Source: Geosiphon pyriformis
Lineage: Eukaryota; Glomeromycota; Glomeromycetes; Archaeosporales; Geosiphonaceae
Direction of reading: 5' to 3'
Assembly (NCBI GenBank): GCA_016748015.1
Contig: JAAOMT010000710.1
Span: 413,885 to 477,884, forward strand
Length of the DNA stretch: 64,000 nucleotides
Shown: positions 9,200 through 18,907 of the stretch, in pieces
Position numbering within the stretch: position 1 is the first letter of the stretch
Layout: every line of letters begins with the position of its first letter
Made by a program: the position numbers and the translations under genes
The notes under the pieces: generated by a model
The model's database searches: none
What the model was told of the DNA's origin: nothing
What the model saw: the letters and a program-made list of their open reading frames with translations, nothing else

Positions 9200-11223
9200 T
9201 TAACTGCTGTATTACTAAGCAGAAATGGTGATTCATTTGCTTTAAATTCAAATGGAAATATATCTGACAGATTGGCATTTTGGGCAATTTGAGCTGGTGA
9301 AATAGTGTGGTTGGAAGAGTTTGATCTTGGTGCTGCAACTTCACCTTCAGAAAGTGCAGTTTGTTAAAAATCCGATTCCTCTGATATTGTAAGATAACTG
9401 GGTTGAGTGTAATAGTGATTGGGTTTTTGCTGACCAGAATTTCGGAGAACCAACTGGTTATTTGGATTGATTCTGTTGTGGTTGCTCTGCAATTGATTTT
9501 GGAGTGTAAATTGGTTATGTTGAACCAATTTTCTTGCTGGTACTTGATATTGTTGAGTGGGTGGTGTCTGATATGGCTGAATTGGTAAAGGTTGCTAATA
9601 TTGTTGCTGCATTGGTTGTGGAGCTGGTGGATAGTAATTGTTTTGATTTTGTGGTCTTGGTGAATAATAAGTTGGTGGTGGAGATTGGTAATAGGATTGT
9701 TGTGGGGAAGAGTAACATTGATTACTCCTGTTTTGTTGGTCTCTTTGTAATTTCCTACAATCTCATTTTCAGTGTTCTGGAATTCCACAATAATGACAAT
9801 TTTGAGGTTGGTTGTTGGATGATGATCCAAAATTGTTTTGGTTGTGTTGTTATGGGGGTTGATATCTTTGTGGTTGTTGTTGCTGTTGTTGTTGGTTTGT
9901 GAAGTAGCTTTCAACTTTTTTTGTGAGTTGGTCTATTTTCTTTTCAGCTGCTGAGCTGGTTTCTCCAATTGCAAGATTTACAAGCTTGGTGTGATTTGCT
10001 TCTTCTATTGCCATTTCATAGCTCTTTGCATGTCTAATAGCAGTTGCTAAGTCTGCTGGAGCATGTAGATAGACTTTCTTAATCAGTTTGTCTTTTAACC
10101 CTGCTATAAACTGATCCAAAATTTGAGCATCAGAATAGTAGTCATTGGTTTCTAATTGTCGGATTCGTCTGAAAAGTTTGTTAAATCTTCCAAAATAAGT
10201 CATAACAGTTTCAGATGTTTCTTGTTTGATATTGCAAAAGTGGTTTCTGAGAGTGATAAAGGTATTGTTGTCGGTGAATTGTTGTAGAAAAGCATCTTTG
10301 AATGCTTGCCAGTTTTCAAATGGTTCTACTAAGTTTTCAAACCATTTTCTTGCTGTTTCTTGAAGAAAGTAGGAAATTGCTTTGAACATTTTTGCTGCGA
10401 TCCAACCATTTGCATCTCCTGCTTTTTAAACTTTGTCAAGCCATTTTTGAAGACTGGTATCATTGTCTTCACCAGTGAATTCTGGGATTTTTGCAATGTA
10501 AGCAGTTGCCATTTCTTCTTCGTTTTCTGTAATTTCTTTTGATTTAGTTTCTTCACTTTTCAAGCTTTCTAAATGATTACTTTTGTTTTCCTGTAAGTAA
10601 TCAATGATATTGATACTTGTTGATATTGGTTCCTGTTGTTGAGTAGGATTTTTAGGTGACTGAAAATCTTCTGGTCTGGAGAAATAGTTAAGTGGTGAAC
10701 TTGGTGTTTGTGATTGAACAAGTGAAATTGGAAATGATGCAATAGAAAGTAGTAATTTGACACTAGTTCCTTGTTCAGGTGTTTGCAAATGTTTGGCAGT
10801 TGTCTTTTGTAGTGTTGGAGTGTTTGGAGTAGTTTTTGAGTATTGCTTCAATCTTTGTTTGTCTTTGTTGCTTGTTTCTGTCTTTGATTCAAAATCAAAA
10901 GAGTATTTAGACTGTACTAGGTATTTTTCTTCACAATGCTCAATAATGTTAAAATTAAGTTCTTGAAAGTAGGTAGCAAGTGTTTTACTGTTCAGGTCTT
11001 CTGTTTCCAATTGTGAATAGTGCACTAAATTATTGTAGAGGTTGCTTCTAACTTCTGAAATGTTGTAGTTTCCAAAAAGATAATTGTTGATGCGGTTTTC
11101 AATATATTGGTATACTGATTTCTTGACAACTTCAATTTCGTCTGGAATGTTGAATCTTTGCTTGCAGTGGGTGTAAATTAACTGGTAATACTCTAGAGTT
11201 GCTGTGTCTGGTGTGGTTGCCAC
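9200..11223 (-). pseudogene. Gag (element B)
   Basis: Starts MATTPDTATLEYY at 11223, conserved with D (48578). A retrotransposon-gag core near 10390-10200 reads KWFENL, FENWQAFKDAFLQQF and FGRFNKLFRRIRQLE. A Gln-rich stretch follows near 9880, and a CCHC knuckle (CHYCGIPEH...DC) near 9800 in which the Trp and Arg after His are stops. Comparison with D shows TAA for Gln at 10428, a stop for Gln at 9850, and TAG/TGA in the knuckle. Its first 280 bp are duplicated beyond an N gap, so the start appears twice (11223 and 11523). Confidence 0.88.
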
Positions 11224-11552
11224 TTTGAATTTGTTGTTACTGTGTTATTTCCNNNNNNNNNNNNNNNNNNNNGTAGCAAGTGTTTTACTGTTCAGGTCTT
11301 CTGTTTCCAATTGTGAATAGTGCACTAAATTATTGTAGAGGTTGCTTCTAACTTCTGAAATGTTGTAGTTTCCAAAAAGATAATTGTTGATGCGGTTTTC
11401 AATATATTGGTATACTGATTTCTTGACAACTTCAATTTCGTCTGGAATGTTGAATCTTTGCTTGCAGTGGGTGTAAATTAACTGGTAATACTCTAGAGTT
11501 GCTGTGTCTGGTGTGGTTGCCACTTTGAATTTGTTGTTACTGTGTTATTTCC
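10973..11552. other. Assembly gap with duplicated flanks
   Basis: Twenty Ns at 11253-11272. The 280 bases before (10973-11252) are repeated base for base after the gap (11273-11552). Element decay elsewhere would not leave an exact tandem copy, so this looks like two overlapping contig ends joined without merging. The true element B is probably about 300 bp shorter. Confidence 0.9.
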
Positions 11553-11566
11553 ATGGGAGAGCACCA
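11551..11566 (-). other. Primer binding site of element B
   Basis: Minus strand TGGTGCTCTCCCATGG, two bases inside the 5' LTR. It would pair with a tRNA 3' end GAGCACCA. D has the same site with C-to-T changes (48535-48550), and family 2 begins its site with the same TGGTGCTC. Confidence 0.65.
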
Positions 11567-11568
11567 AA

Positions 11569-12560
11569 TGTTACTGGAGGTTTTTGGTCTCTTTTCTTGA
11601 ATATTGTAAATGTCTGTTGGTTGCAAATTCACGTTTTCTAGAAGTAGTTGAACCTTCAATAACTGAATTTATCTTCAAATTATCTTCTATAATTTGAACT
11701 TGCTGGGCTTATAAGTGAAATGGCCAATTCCGTGCCAGTTACTTTATGTAGTTATATTGTAGTAAATGTCAACTCTTTTTCAGGAATTGCTCATCTGGAA
11801 GCTCACTAAAATGTGTAATTACTTTGCTGTAAAAGTCAACTCTTCTACAGGAATTTTGTCTGTAGGCTATCCTAATGATTGTAATAAGAAAATACAAAAA
11901 AATAAAAAAAATGTAAAAGAAATAAAATTCTGTCAAGGGAAATGTTCTTTATCTAGGCCTGGAGTCACTAACAGTTTACTGAAATTGGTAGCTAATCAAT
12001 TTCAAAATGTTAGTTGGGTTTTGAGGATTTTCCAAGTGCAATAATTAAAGAATTTGGTTTTTCAAATTATTTGATATTTATTTCTTTTTGTGTGTATAGG
12101 AACAGTTCTAAGAAATAAATCTAAAGTAAAATACATTTTTTTGAAAAAAAAAGCTCTTCTTTTATACAACTTGTTATAGTACTAGTTTATGAACTTGCAC
12201 TTTTTCTCTTTGCTCAAATTTTGGCAAACTAAAGATATATTTTGATAAACTACAAGTTATTTCGCTAAACTATTGATTAATTTGGGTGAACTATTCATAA
12301 TTTCGGCAAATTTCTTATAAATTTTGGCGAATTTCTGTAAATTTTGGCGAATTTTTAGAATGTTACAAAGTTCAGAGTATTGTATAATTTAATCATTCTA
12401 CTTTCTGTTATACTAATTAAATTATTTTAATTGAATCATGATATGTGATAATTGATTAAATAATAAATGATAATTTGAAATGATATTAATATACTAATTA
12501 ATTATAAGAATTATAAGGGTAATTTTATGCTAATTAATAGCTAAAATTCTACTGGTAACA
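11569..12560 (-). repeat. 5' LTR of element B
   Basis: 992 bp, TGTTACTGG...CTGGTAACA as read on the plus strand. Homologous to 2377-3317 and, in opposite orientation, to the D LTRs. Keeps both copies of the direct repeat at 11768 and 11835 that the other LTR has collapsed to one. It should carry the element's promoter, but I could not place a clear TATA box. Confidence 0.93.
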
Positions 12561-12564
12561 TTGT

Positions 12565-13252
12565 CTGTAAGAAGAATAAAAAAATCCGATTTTGTGTAAA
12601 CTATAAGAAACTCAATAGTGTAACTTGTAGAGACAGCTATTCAACTCCACGGATACAAGAACTATTCGACACTTTTAGTAGAAACAAATGGTTCTCAACA
12701 TTAGACTTGAATAGTGGTTACTGGCAAGTAGCCATAGATCTAGCTGACAAAGAAAAAATGGCATTCACCACAAAAGAGGGAAACTTTGAGTTTGAAGTTA
12801 TGCCATTCGGCTTAACCAATGCTCCAGCTATATTCTAACAGCTAATAGAAATTGTGTATACTAGTTTATTGTGAAAATTAGTAGTTGTATACTTGGATGA
12901 CACCAATGTGTTCTCAAAAACATTCGATGATCATCTACGTCATCTCCAACAAGTGTTCAAAAGACTACAACAAGTAGGATTAAAATTGAATGCAACAAAG
13001 TGTTTTTTTGGCAAAACAGAACTAAAATTCTTGGGACATATAGTTAGCAAAGATGACATAAAAACAGATCCAGAGAAAATAGAGATAGCAAAAAACTTTT
13101 CAATACCAACCAACGTAACTGAGCTGAAATTATTCTTAGAATTCACAAGCTATTATAGACACTTCATAAAAAACTTTTCAAAAATAGCACAACCACTCAA
13201 TGATCTTCAAACCAAAAATGCAAAATATGAATGAACTGAAACCCAACAAGAA
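12565..13252 (+). pseudogene. Reverse transcriptase, C-terminal part (element A)
   Basis: Resumes at KKNKKIRFCVNYKKLNSVT. Then FSTLDLNSGYWQVAID, MPFGLTNAPAIF, the intact catalytic YLDD at 12890-12901, FGKTELKFLGHIVSKDD and LFLEFTSYYRHFI. Stops interrupt at 12838 and near 12871. Unlike B and D, both YxDD aspartates are kept. Confidence 0.9.
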
Positions 13253-13693
13253 GCATTTGACATTTTAAAAAGAAAGCTTATTCAAGCTCCAGTATTGATC
13301 TATTCAGATCATAGTAAACTATTCATTATTACCACTAATGCATCAGGTCAAGCATTAGAAGCAGTACTATATCAGAGAGGATTGGATGAAAGAAAACATC
13401 TAGTCACATATGCCAGCCAAGATTTGACTCCAGCCGAAAAAAACTATGGAACACCAGAATTAGAATATCTAGCAATCTATTGAGCAGTTATGAAATGGAA
13501 AAAATACTTGAGCCAAAAGTTTAAGATGTACACAGATCACAAAGGATTGATATCACTCCAAAAACAAGAATTTGGAGATGGAAAACAATCAAGATGGAAA
13601 ATGGCTCTTTCGACATATACTTATACTATACATTATAAAAAGGGAAAAAACAATGGAAATGCCAACAGTTTGTCACAAATAAGACAAATCTAA
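13253..13693 (+). pseudogene. RNase H (element A)
   Basis: Shows TTNASGQALEAVLYQ (first Asp changed to Asn), LVTYASQDLTPAEKNYG, TPELEYLAIY (Glu kept) and FKMYTDHKGLISL (Asp kept). One TGA splits the open pieces 13295-13483 and 13490-13693. Confidence 0.85.
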
Positions 13694-13799
13694 GAACATT
13701 TCAACCCAAAAATATAACAAAACCAAAACAATACTCACAAAAATATAACAAAAGATAAACACACAAAAATATCAACAACTTCAACATTATATAGATACT

Positions 13800-15120
13800 C
13801 AACAGTTCAAGAAGAAATTATCTCAACCAGAACAAAAAAAAATCAAACAACAATCCAAATATTTTATCACTCACCAAAATATACTTTATCAGAAAAATAG
13901 AAAAGATTCAGATCAACCAACCAGAGTAATTACAGAACCAGAAAAGGAGACAATACTGTTCAACATGCACTCAGATCTAACTGCAGGATATTTTCATAAA
14001 GAAGCAACCATGGAAAGAACCAGAAAGAGATACTATTGGCCATCAATGTATCCAAACATCATCCAATATGTGCAAAATTGTGATACTTGTCAAAGAAGAG
14101 AAGAAACAAGACCCAGCAAACCATTGAAACCAATCAAAGTGGAACAACCATTTGACTGCATTGGAATCAATTTAGTTGGACCATTGACAATTACCAGCAG
14201 AGACAACAGATATATTGCAGTAGCCATAGACTATCTTACTAAATAGCCAGAAGCCAAAGCAATTCAAAGAGCAGATGCAGAATCCATTGTTGAATTTGTC
14301 CATCAAGATCTGATTTGTTGACATGGATGTCCGAAAGAACTATTATTAAACCAAGGAACCCATTTTGTGAATAGAACATTAGCAGAACTAAGCCAAAGAT
14401 TCGGAATTAAGAGACCACTATCATTACCATATCATCTACAAACCAATGGATTAGTTGAAAGATTTAATAGAACATTGTGTAAAGCAATAGCAAAACTCAG
14501 CCAAGAAAACCAGGATGAATAGGATTTGTTCATATTATTAGTATTATTTGCTTATTGGACAATGAAACAAGACACTATACAAGCAATACCATTTGAATTG
14601 ATATACGATAGAACAGCAACATTACCAGTTGAAATAGAGATTAATACATATTTAACTGAACCAATAACAGAAGAGAATTTCTAAGAAACATTGTTAAGAA
14701 AAACATATGACTTAATAAAAACATTAGAAAACAAACGAAAAAGAGCAGCTGATAACATACAAAAATCACAAGAGAAACAGAAAAAAAGACATGATAATTA
14801 ACTACCAGACAAACCAGTTGAATTCAAATTGGAGACAAAATACTCTTACATCATACCAAAGTGGAAAAACAATGGAGTGGAAAATTCGACCCCAAATGGA
14901 ATGGACCATTTTACATAAAAGAAATTCTAGGGAATGGAGCTTACAAATTAAGACTGGATAACAAAATTTTAACCAAAGCAGCACATGGAGATTGACTGAA
15001 ACCATACCACAATATCACACCACCATCCACCAATAATATTTCACAATTAGGAGTATAGAAGATACTAGTCCAACCAGAGAAAATTCCATGAGATTTGGAA
15101 CCAATCATCATCATTGACAA
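13800..15120 (+). pseudogene. Integrase (element A)
   Basis: The zinc domain shows MHSDLTAGYFHKEATM and NCDTCQRRE (HHCC). The core shows GINLVGPL (Asn for the first acid), ELLLNQGTHF (Asn for the second) and GLVERFNRTL (Glu kept). The C-terminal tail near 14870-15000 is decayed and shifted in frame. The open piece 13965-14246 ends at a stop that replaces Trp in the TKW motif. Inactive as read. Confidence 0.85.
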
Positions 15121-15180
15121 CAACATGTTAAATTAATTCATCAAAAAAATATATAAAAACATGGTAGATGTAACAAAAAA

Positions 15181-15820
15181 TATCAGAAAAATGGAAATCA
15201 CAGACAACATCTACTTACTAGCACAACAATTCTTTCAATTGATTCAACACCAAGAGATAGAAATTACAATTAATCAACAAACCATCTGATATCAAGACAC
15301 TAAAAAGACATTGCCACATAGAACACAGAAGAAAACAGAAAATACTATTGACAAAATCATTGCAAAAGTAAAATTAGCAATAAAAGAGTTGACAAAAGAG
15401 TCACTATACCAAGAGTTGACTAAAGAAACTTAGAATTAGTGGATACAACAATTTCCAAGAAACTATTATTATTTTTACTTAGAACAACATGTGAATATTC
15501 AGAATCTATATATGGATAAAACAAAGCAATTATTTGACACAAGAATACTACAACAATTAGAATATTTTGTGGGAAAAAACAACTTATCCACACAAACCTG
15601 AGCCATATACCAAATACACACAGTATTTCAGGATTGACCAGAAATTTTACTCAACAAAGCAATGGATATAGTTATCAGTAATCAATTAGGAAAGATTACC
15701 AATGCTCAATTTGAAGAATTACAGACTCAAATAACACAAGTAATTCTTGAAAATGAAATTCAGGAAATACTTCAAGAAGAGGAATTAACAGAGTTAGATT
15801 TCAACAAAGCTCAATATTAA
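15181..15820 (+). pseudogene. ORF3 after integrase (element A)
   Basis: A reading frame from MEITDNIYLLAQQ to ELTELDFNKAQY, ending at the purine tract before the LTR. It has about five in-frame stops, mostly TAG/TGA at likely Trp or Gln codons. The stretch PEILLNKAMDIVISNQLGK resembles ENVLQNAILQPIKVQYIDK of B's ORF3. Function unknown. Confidence 0.6.
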
Positions 15821-15833
15821 AAGGAGGGAATAA
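15819..15833 (+). other. Polypurine tract of element A
   Basis: AAAAGGAGGGAATAA directly before TGTTACTC, the start of the LTR. Standard position for the plus-strand primer. Confidence 0.75.
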
Positions 15834-15907
15834 TGTTACTCATAGAAATATAAGGAATATATATTAGCATAGTTATTAACCAATCAGAAGTAGACATAGT
15901 AAAATGT

Positions 15908-16045
15908 GGAATTCCAGAATTCCTCTCAGGAATTGCAGGATTCCAGAAATTACAGGATTCTTACAAGGAATCACAGGATTCCAGAATTCCAGGATTTCTC
16001 TCAAAGGAATTGCAGGATTCCAGGAATTCCAGGATTCCTGTTGTG
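15908..16045. repeat. GGAATTCC / CAGGATTCC repeat cluster in LTR A
   Basis: About ten imperfect copies of GGAATTCCAG or CAGGATTCC, many overlapping and partly palindromic, just upstream of the TATA-like box. The position suggests enhancer-like repeats in U3, which is inference. Confidence 0.6.
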
Positions 16046-16077
16046 AAGAATTGAGAAATTGAAAAATCTCAATTATG

Positions 16078-16086
16078 TATATATAG
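16078..16086 (+). promoter_or_regulatory. TATA-like box in LTR A
   Basis: TATATATAG about 245 bp into the LTR, followed downstream by A-rich AATAAATAA sequences (16157 onward) that could serve 3' end formation. Confidence 0.45.
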
Positions 16087-16384
16087 CAATAGGATTAAAA
16101 GCTAAAAAGACAGATCTCTCAGTTTAGATTTTATCTAAACAACTTTTCAAACCACAAATAAATAACTGTTTGTTATCTCAAACCTGCTGTCATTATCAAT
16201 ACTTCATGTTGATAATAATTGATACTTAACCACACTAGAACAATAGCTCTTAATCACAGCTATTGATGGAATACTAACTTGCAAATCATCTTGGCTTATT
16301 TCTTTTCTTTTTTTATTTTATTTTTTTTTCTTTATTTCTTGCTTTGGTTTTATTGTTGTTTACTAATTCTATTGAAGATTAACA

Positions 16385-16708
16385 TGTGGGGTACTGACAT
16401 TAGAATAAACGTGACTAGTAAAAGACCCAGAAATAAGGGTAGAACACTCAATTGAAGATAGCTTACCAGGAGGAATACCAGCCATCAAGCTGAGAAAAAA
16501 ATTGACAAAACTGCAGTTTTAGGAAGCTATGGATAAAACTATTACTATTGAATCTCTGTCTATTATACAAAGAACTCAACCAAACCCTTCAGATACAAAC
16601 TTTTTAGACACAAACCTTCAGATCACTATTAATTGCAACTAAATTTGAGCACCAAGTTATGAGTTTATTATTTAATCTAACACCAGAAATAGTTACCTAT
16701 AACACTGA
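16385..16708 (+). pseudogene. Unidentified coding scrap
   Basis: Just after the LTR is TGTGGGGTACTGAC, which could be a primer binding site. From 16411 a frame reads KDPEIRVEHSIEDSLPGG and continues, after one TAG, to IESLSIIQRTQPNPSD; a second frame then reads TKFEHQVMSLLFNLTPEIV. It looks coding but matches none of the gag starts here. It might be the gag start of a tandem A copy sharing this LTR, or a different element. The join to the LTR fragment at 16709 is abrupt. Confidence 0.35.
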
Positions 16709-17406
16709 AATGTATCTTTAGTTTACCCAAATTGAAAAAAAAGAAAAGTGCAAGTTCAAGAATAGTACTACAACAAGTTGTATAAAAGAAAAGCTTCTCT
16801 TTTCAAGAAAATGTATCTTTCCCATATCTTATCATAGTATTTTACTTTAGATATCTTAATTGAAACAAATCATTTTTTACAAAAATCAAATAAAAATTAA
16901 ATATTTGAAAACCAAATCCTCAAAATTATTACACTTGAAATTCCCTCAAACACAAACTAACGTTTTAAAATTGATTAGCTACCAATTTCAATAAGCTGTT
17001 AGTAATTCCAGGCCTGAATAGAAAACGTTTTCCTTGATAAAATTCTATTTTTTTTATTTTTTTTTTATTTTTATTTTATTTTATTTTCTTATTACAATCA
17101 TTAGAGTAGCCTACAGACGAGATTCCTGTAGAAGAGTTGACTTTCACAGTAAAATAACTACACATTTTAGGGAGCTTCCAGAAGAGCAATTCCTGAGAAA
17201 GAGTTGATATTTACTACAATGTAACTACACAAAGTAACTGGCATGGAATTGGCCATTCCATTCATAAACCCAGTAGTTCAAATTATAGGAGATAATTTGA
17301 AGATAAATTCAGTTATTGGAAGTTCAACTACTTCTAAAAAATGTGAATTTACAACAAACAGACATTAACAACATTTAAGAAAAGAGACCAAAAACCTCTG
17401 GTAACA
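16709..17406 (+). repeat. Truncated family-1 LTR
   Basis: Homologous to the D LTR from about 47838 to its end, same orientation, finishing CTCTGGTAACA at 17406. The first 280 bp or so are missing. Its intact end abuts LINE 1 inside the endonuclease coding region, so an element or solo LTR landed in the LINE and the left side was later deleted. Confidence 0.85.
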
Positions 17407-17990
17407 CTGGTTTAGATTTTGGTTATATGGACTTCAGAGTTGTAATTGTTATGGATATTTCTCTGGCTAAACATATGTGTAAGATTTCTGAGCTGTCTAG
17501 TCAGCTTATTTCTGTCAGGTTATTCTTTAAAAATAAACTTTCTGTTTTAATTTTAGGACTTTACGCTGGTACTTCTTCCTTAGTTTAGTTTTCTCAAGCC
17601 AGTAATATCAATTCTCTAATTGCAAGAACTGTAAATAAATCTTTTTTTGTTATCTTAAGTAGCAATTTCAATAAAGATGGTTCTTACAAGAGTGCCAGTT
17701 TTAAGAAGTGCTTTGATTTAGATTTGGTCAATTCTTTGAGTAGAAGCTTGTTTGTAAAAGTGCTAACTTAAACTAATTCTAGAGGTGTTACAAAAACAAT
17801 TAACTACGTGCTCATTTTTTCTAATCTGATTAATGTATTGGTGGGTTTCGATATGCTTTCTGTTGAGAAATATTTTAACACTAATTACCAGGCTGTCTTT
17901 GTCTCTGTGTGACTAGGGAGTTTGTTGGATGTGTATTTGAATTTTTTATATAAGCAGACAAATATAGATCATTGAAAGTTTGATGTTAAA
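17407..17990 (+). pseudogene. AP-type endonuclease domain, C-terminal part (LINE 1)
   Basis: Begins GLDFGYMDFRVVIVMD, matching GLGFGHLDSGVTIIMN in LINE F. Later come SSNFNKDGSYKSASFKK (the GDFN motif, damaged), VLT.TNSRGVTKTINYVL (usual TxxN...S.IDY) and TNYQAVFVS. This enzyme nicks target DNA to prime reverse transcription. The N-terminal catalytic Asn and Glu lie beyond the truncation. Confidence 0.75.
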
Positions 17991-18907
17991 AATGCTAATG
18001 GAGTGAAATAAAGTGAATTTAAGAATGCTATAGCAGCTAATGCTATGATGTTTTCTGACAATTTTGCTACATCTAGGTGATTTTCTGATTTGGATATGAT
18101 GTGGGATGTTGTTCACAAGATTGTTACTCTTTTAGCTAATAAGACTTTCAAAAAAAAGTGGTTTAAAAGTTTTGATGATATCTTTACTAAAAAATCTTCT
18201 AGGTTTTACAAGTTAGAAATTTTGGTGTCTAAATTGGTTAAAACTTCTTATTTAGTTTCTAGTGGAGAATTCACATCATTGATAGATAAGTGAAACATGC
18301 TTAACATAGCTAGTACATTAATTGTGAATTTTTTTTTTCTTTCAGGTTCTAATTTTAATATTATTCAGTCAGCTCTGGCCAGAGCAAGAAAGTTTTATCA
18401 TTCTTTTAAGTTGCTGAAATTCAGACATGCTGAGAAATCTTACATCAAGTTGGCTATCAATAAAAGAATAAAAAGCTTTGAATTAGACAAGAGTCATACC
18501 ATCAAGAGTGTATTGGAGTGTCCTTTTTGCAAAGTGGTACTGAATTATTTGGTTATAGATAATGAGCTGGTTTTGGAGTCTGAGTTAGTTAAATTTAAAG
18601 TGGATAAGATCATAGAAGATTAGACCAGAAAGCATGAGATGTTCTCTGATATCTCTGATAATTGGTTTTATCAATATTAGCTTTTGGATCATGTTTTTGA
18701 TAGTGCTTTTTCTAATGTGATATGTCTAATTAGTTTCAATAAAATGTTCAGTGTGATCTCAGATCTGTCTGATGAGAAAATAGCCAGTCTGTCTGACATC
18801 TCAAATAAATTGTGAAAACACTGTAACAATCTGGTTTTGAATATGCTTTTGGTGCTTTTGAATTTGTGTTTAATTTGTGAATCAGTATCTAAGCCTTAAA
18901 AGAAAGC
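17991..18907 (+). pseudogene. Endonuclease-RT linker (LINE 1)
   Basis: Two open pieces, 18090-18293 and 18297-18623, with stops between. It holds KKKWFKSFDDIFTKKSSRFYK, ARARKFYHSFKLLKFRHAEKSY and VLECPFCKVVLNYLV. The same linker is present in F (38216-38976) and, in AT-saturated form, at 22615-23265. No enzymatic motif. Confidence 0.7.

Larger units (their letters stand above)
2377..12560 (-). mobile_element. Ty3/gypsy element B (family 1), complete but decayed
   Basis: Bounded by two LTRs (2377-3317 and 11569-12560) with TGTTAC...GTAACA-type ends. It lies between the two halves of element A's RT. The flanking four bases are TCGT on the left and TTGT on the right, a target duplication with one C-to-T change. 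Removing the element and one copy restores the host RT frame across the junction. Gene order on the minus strand is gag, protease, Cys-rich, dUTPase, RT, RNase H, integrase, ORF3. From the gag start (11223) to the RT ORF (6426) all fragments stay in one frame, so gag and pol were a single ORF. The length includes a 300-bp assembly artefact. Confidence 0.95.
12565..16384 (+). mobile_element. Ty3/gypsy element A, right part
   Basis: Continuation of the element broken at 2376. Order: RT, RNase H, integrase, ORF3, polypurine tract, LTR. Bases 12561-12564 (TTGT) are the second copy of the target site made by B. Many stops and frame changes. Confidence 0.9.
15834..16384 (+). repeat. 3' LTR of element A
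   Basis: Begins TGTTACTC after the purine tract; the end is placed at GATTAACA (16384), which mirrors the start, but no second copy is in the window to confirm it. It contains a cluster of short repeats of the type CAGGATTCCAG / GGAATTCC at about 15908-16045, and a TATA-like box at 16078. Confidence 0.65.

Noticed and set aside
9534-9902. 122-residue plus-strand ORF rich in Val
   Set aside because: Antisense of the Gln/Asn-rich gag tail of element B; composition explained by the reverse complement.
9159-9914. 251-residue minus-strand ORF rich in Asn, His and Thr
   Set aside because: Out-of-frame reading of the same gag region; the protease and gag frame is the homologous one in D.
11245-11523. 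Second gag start
   Set aside because: Created by the duplicated sequence beside the N gap; not an independent gene.
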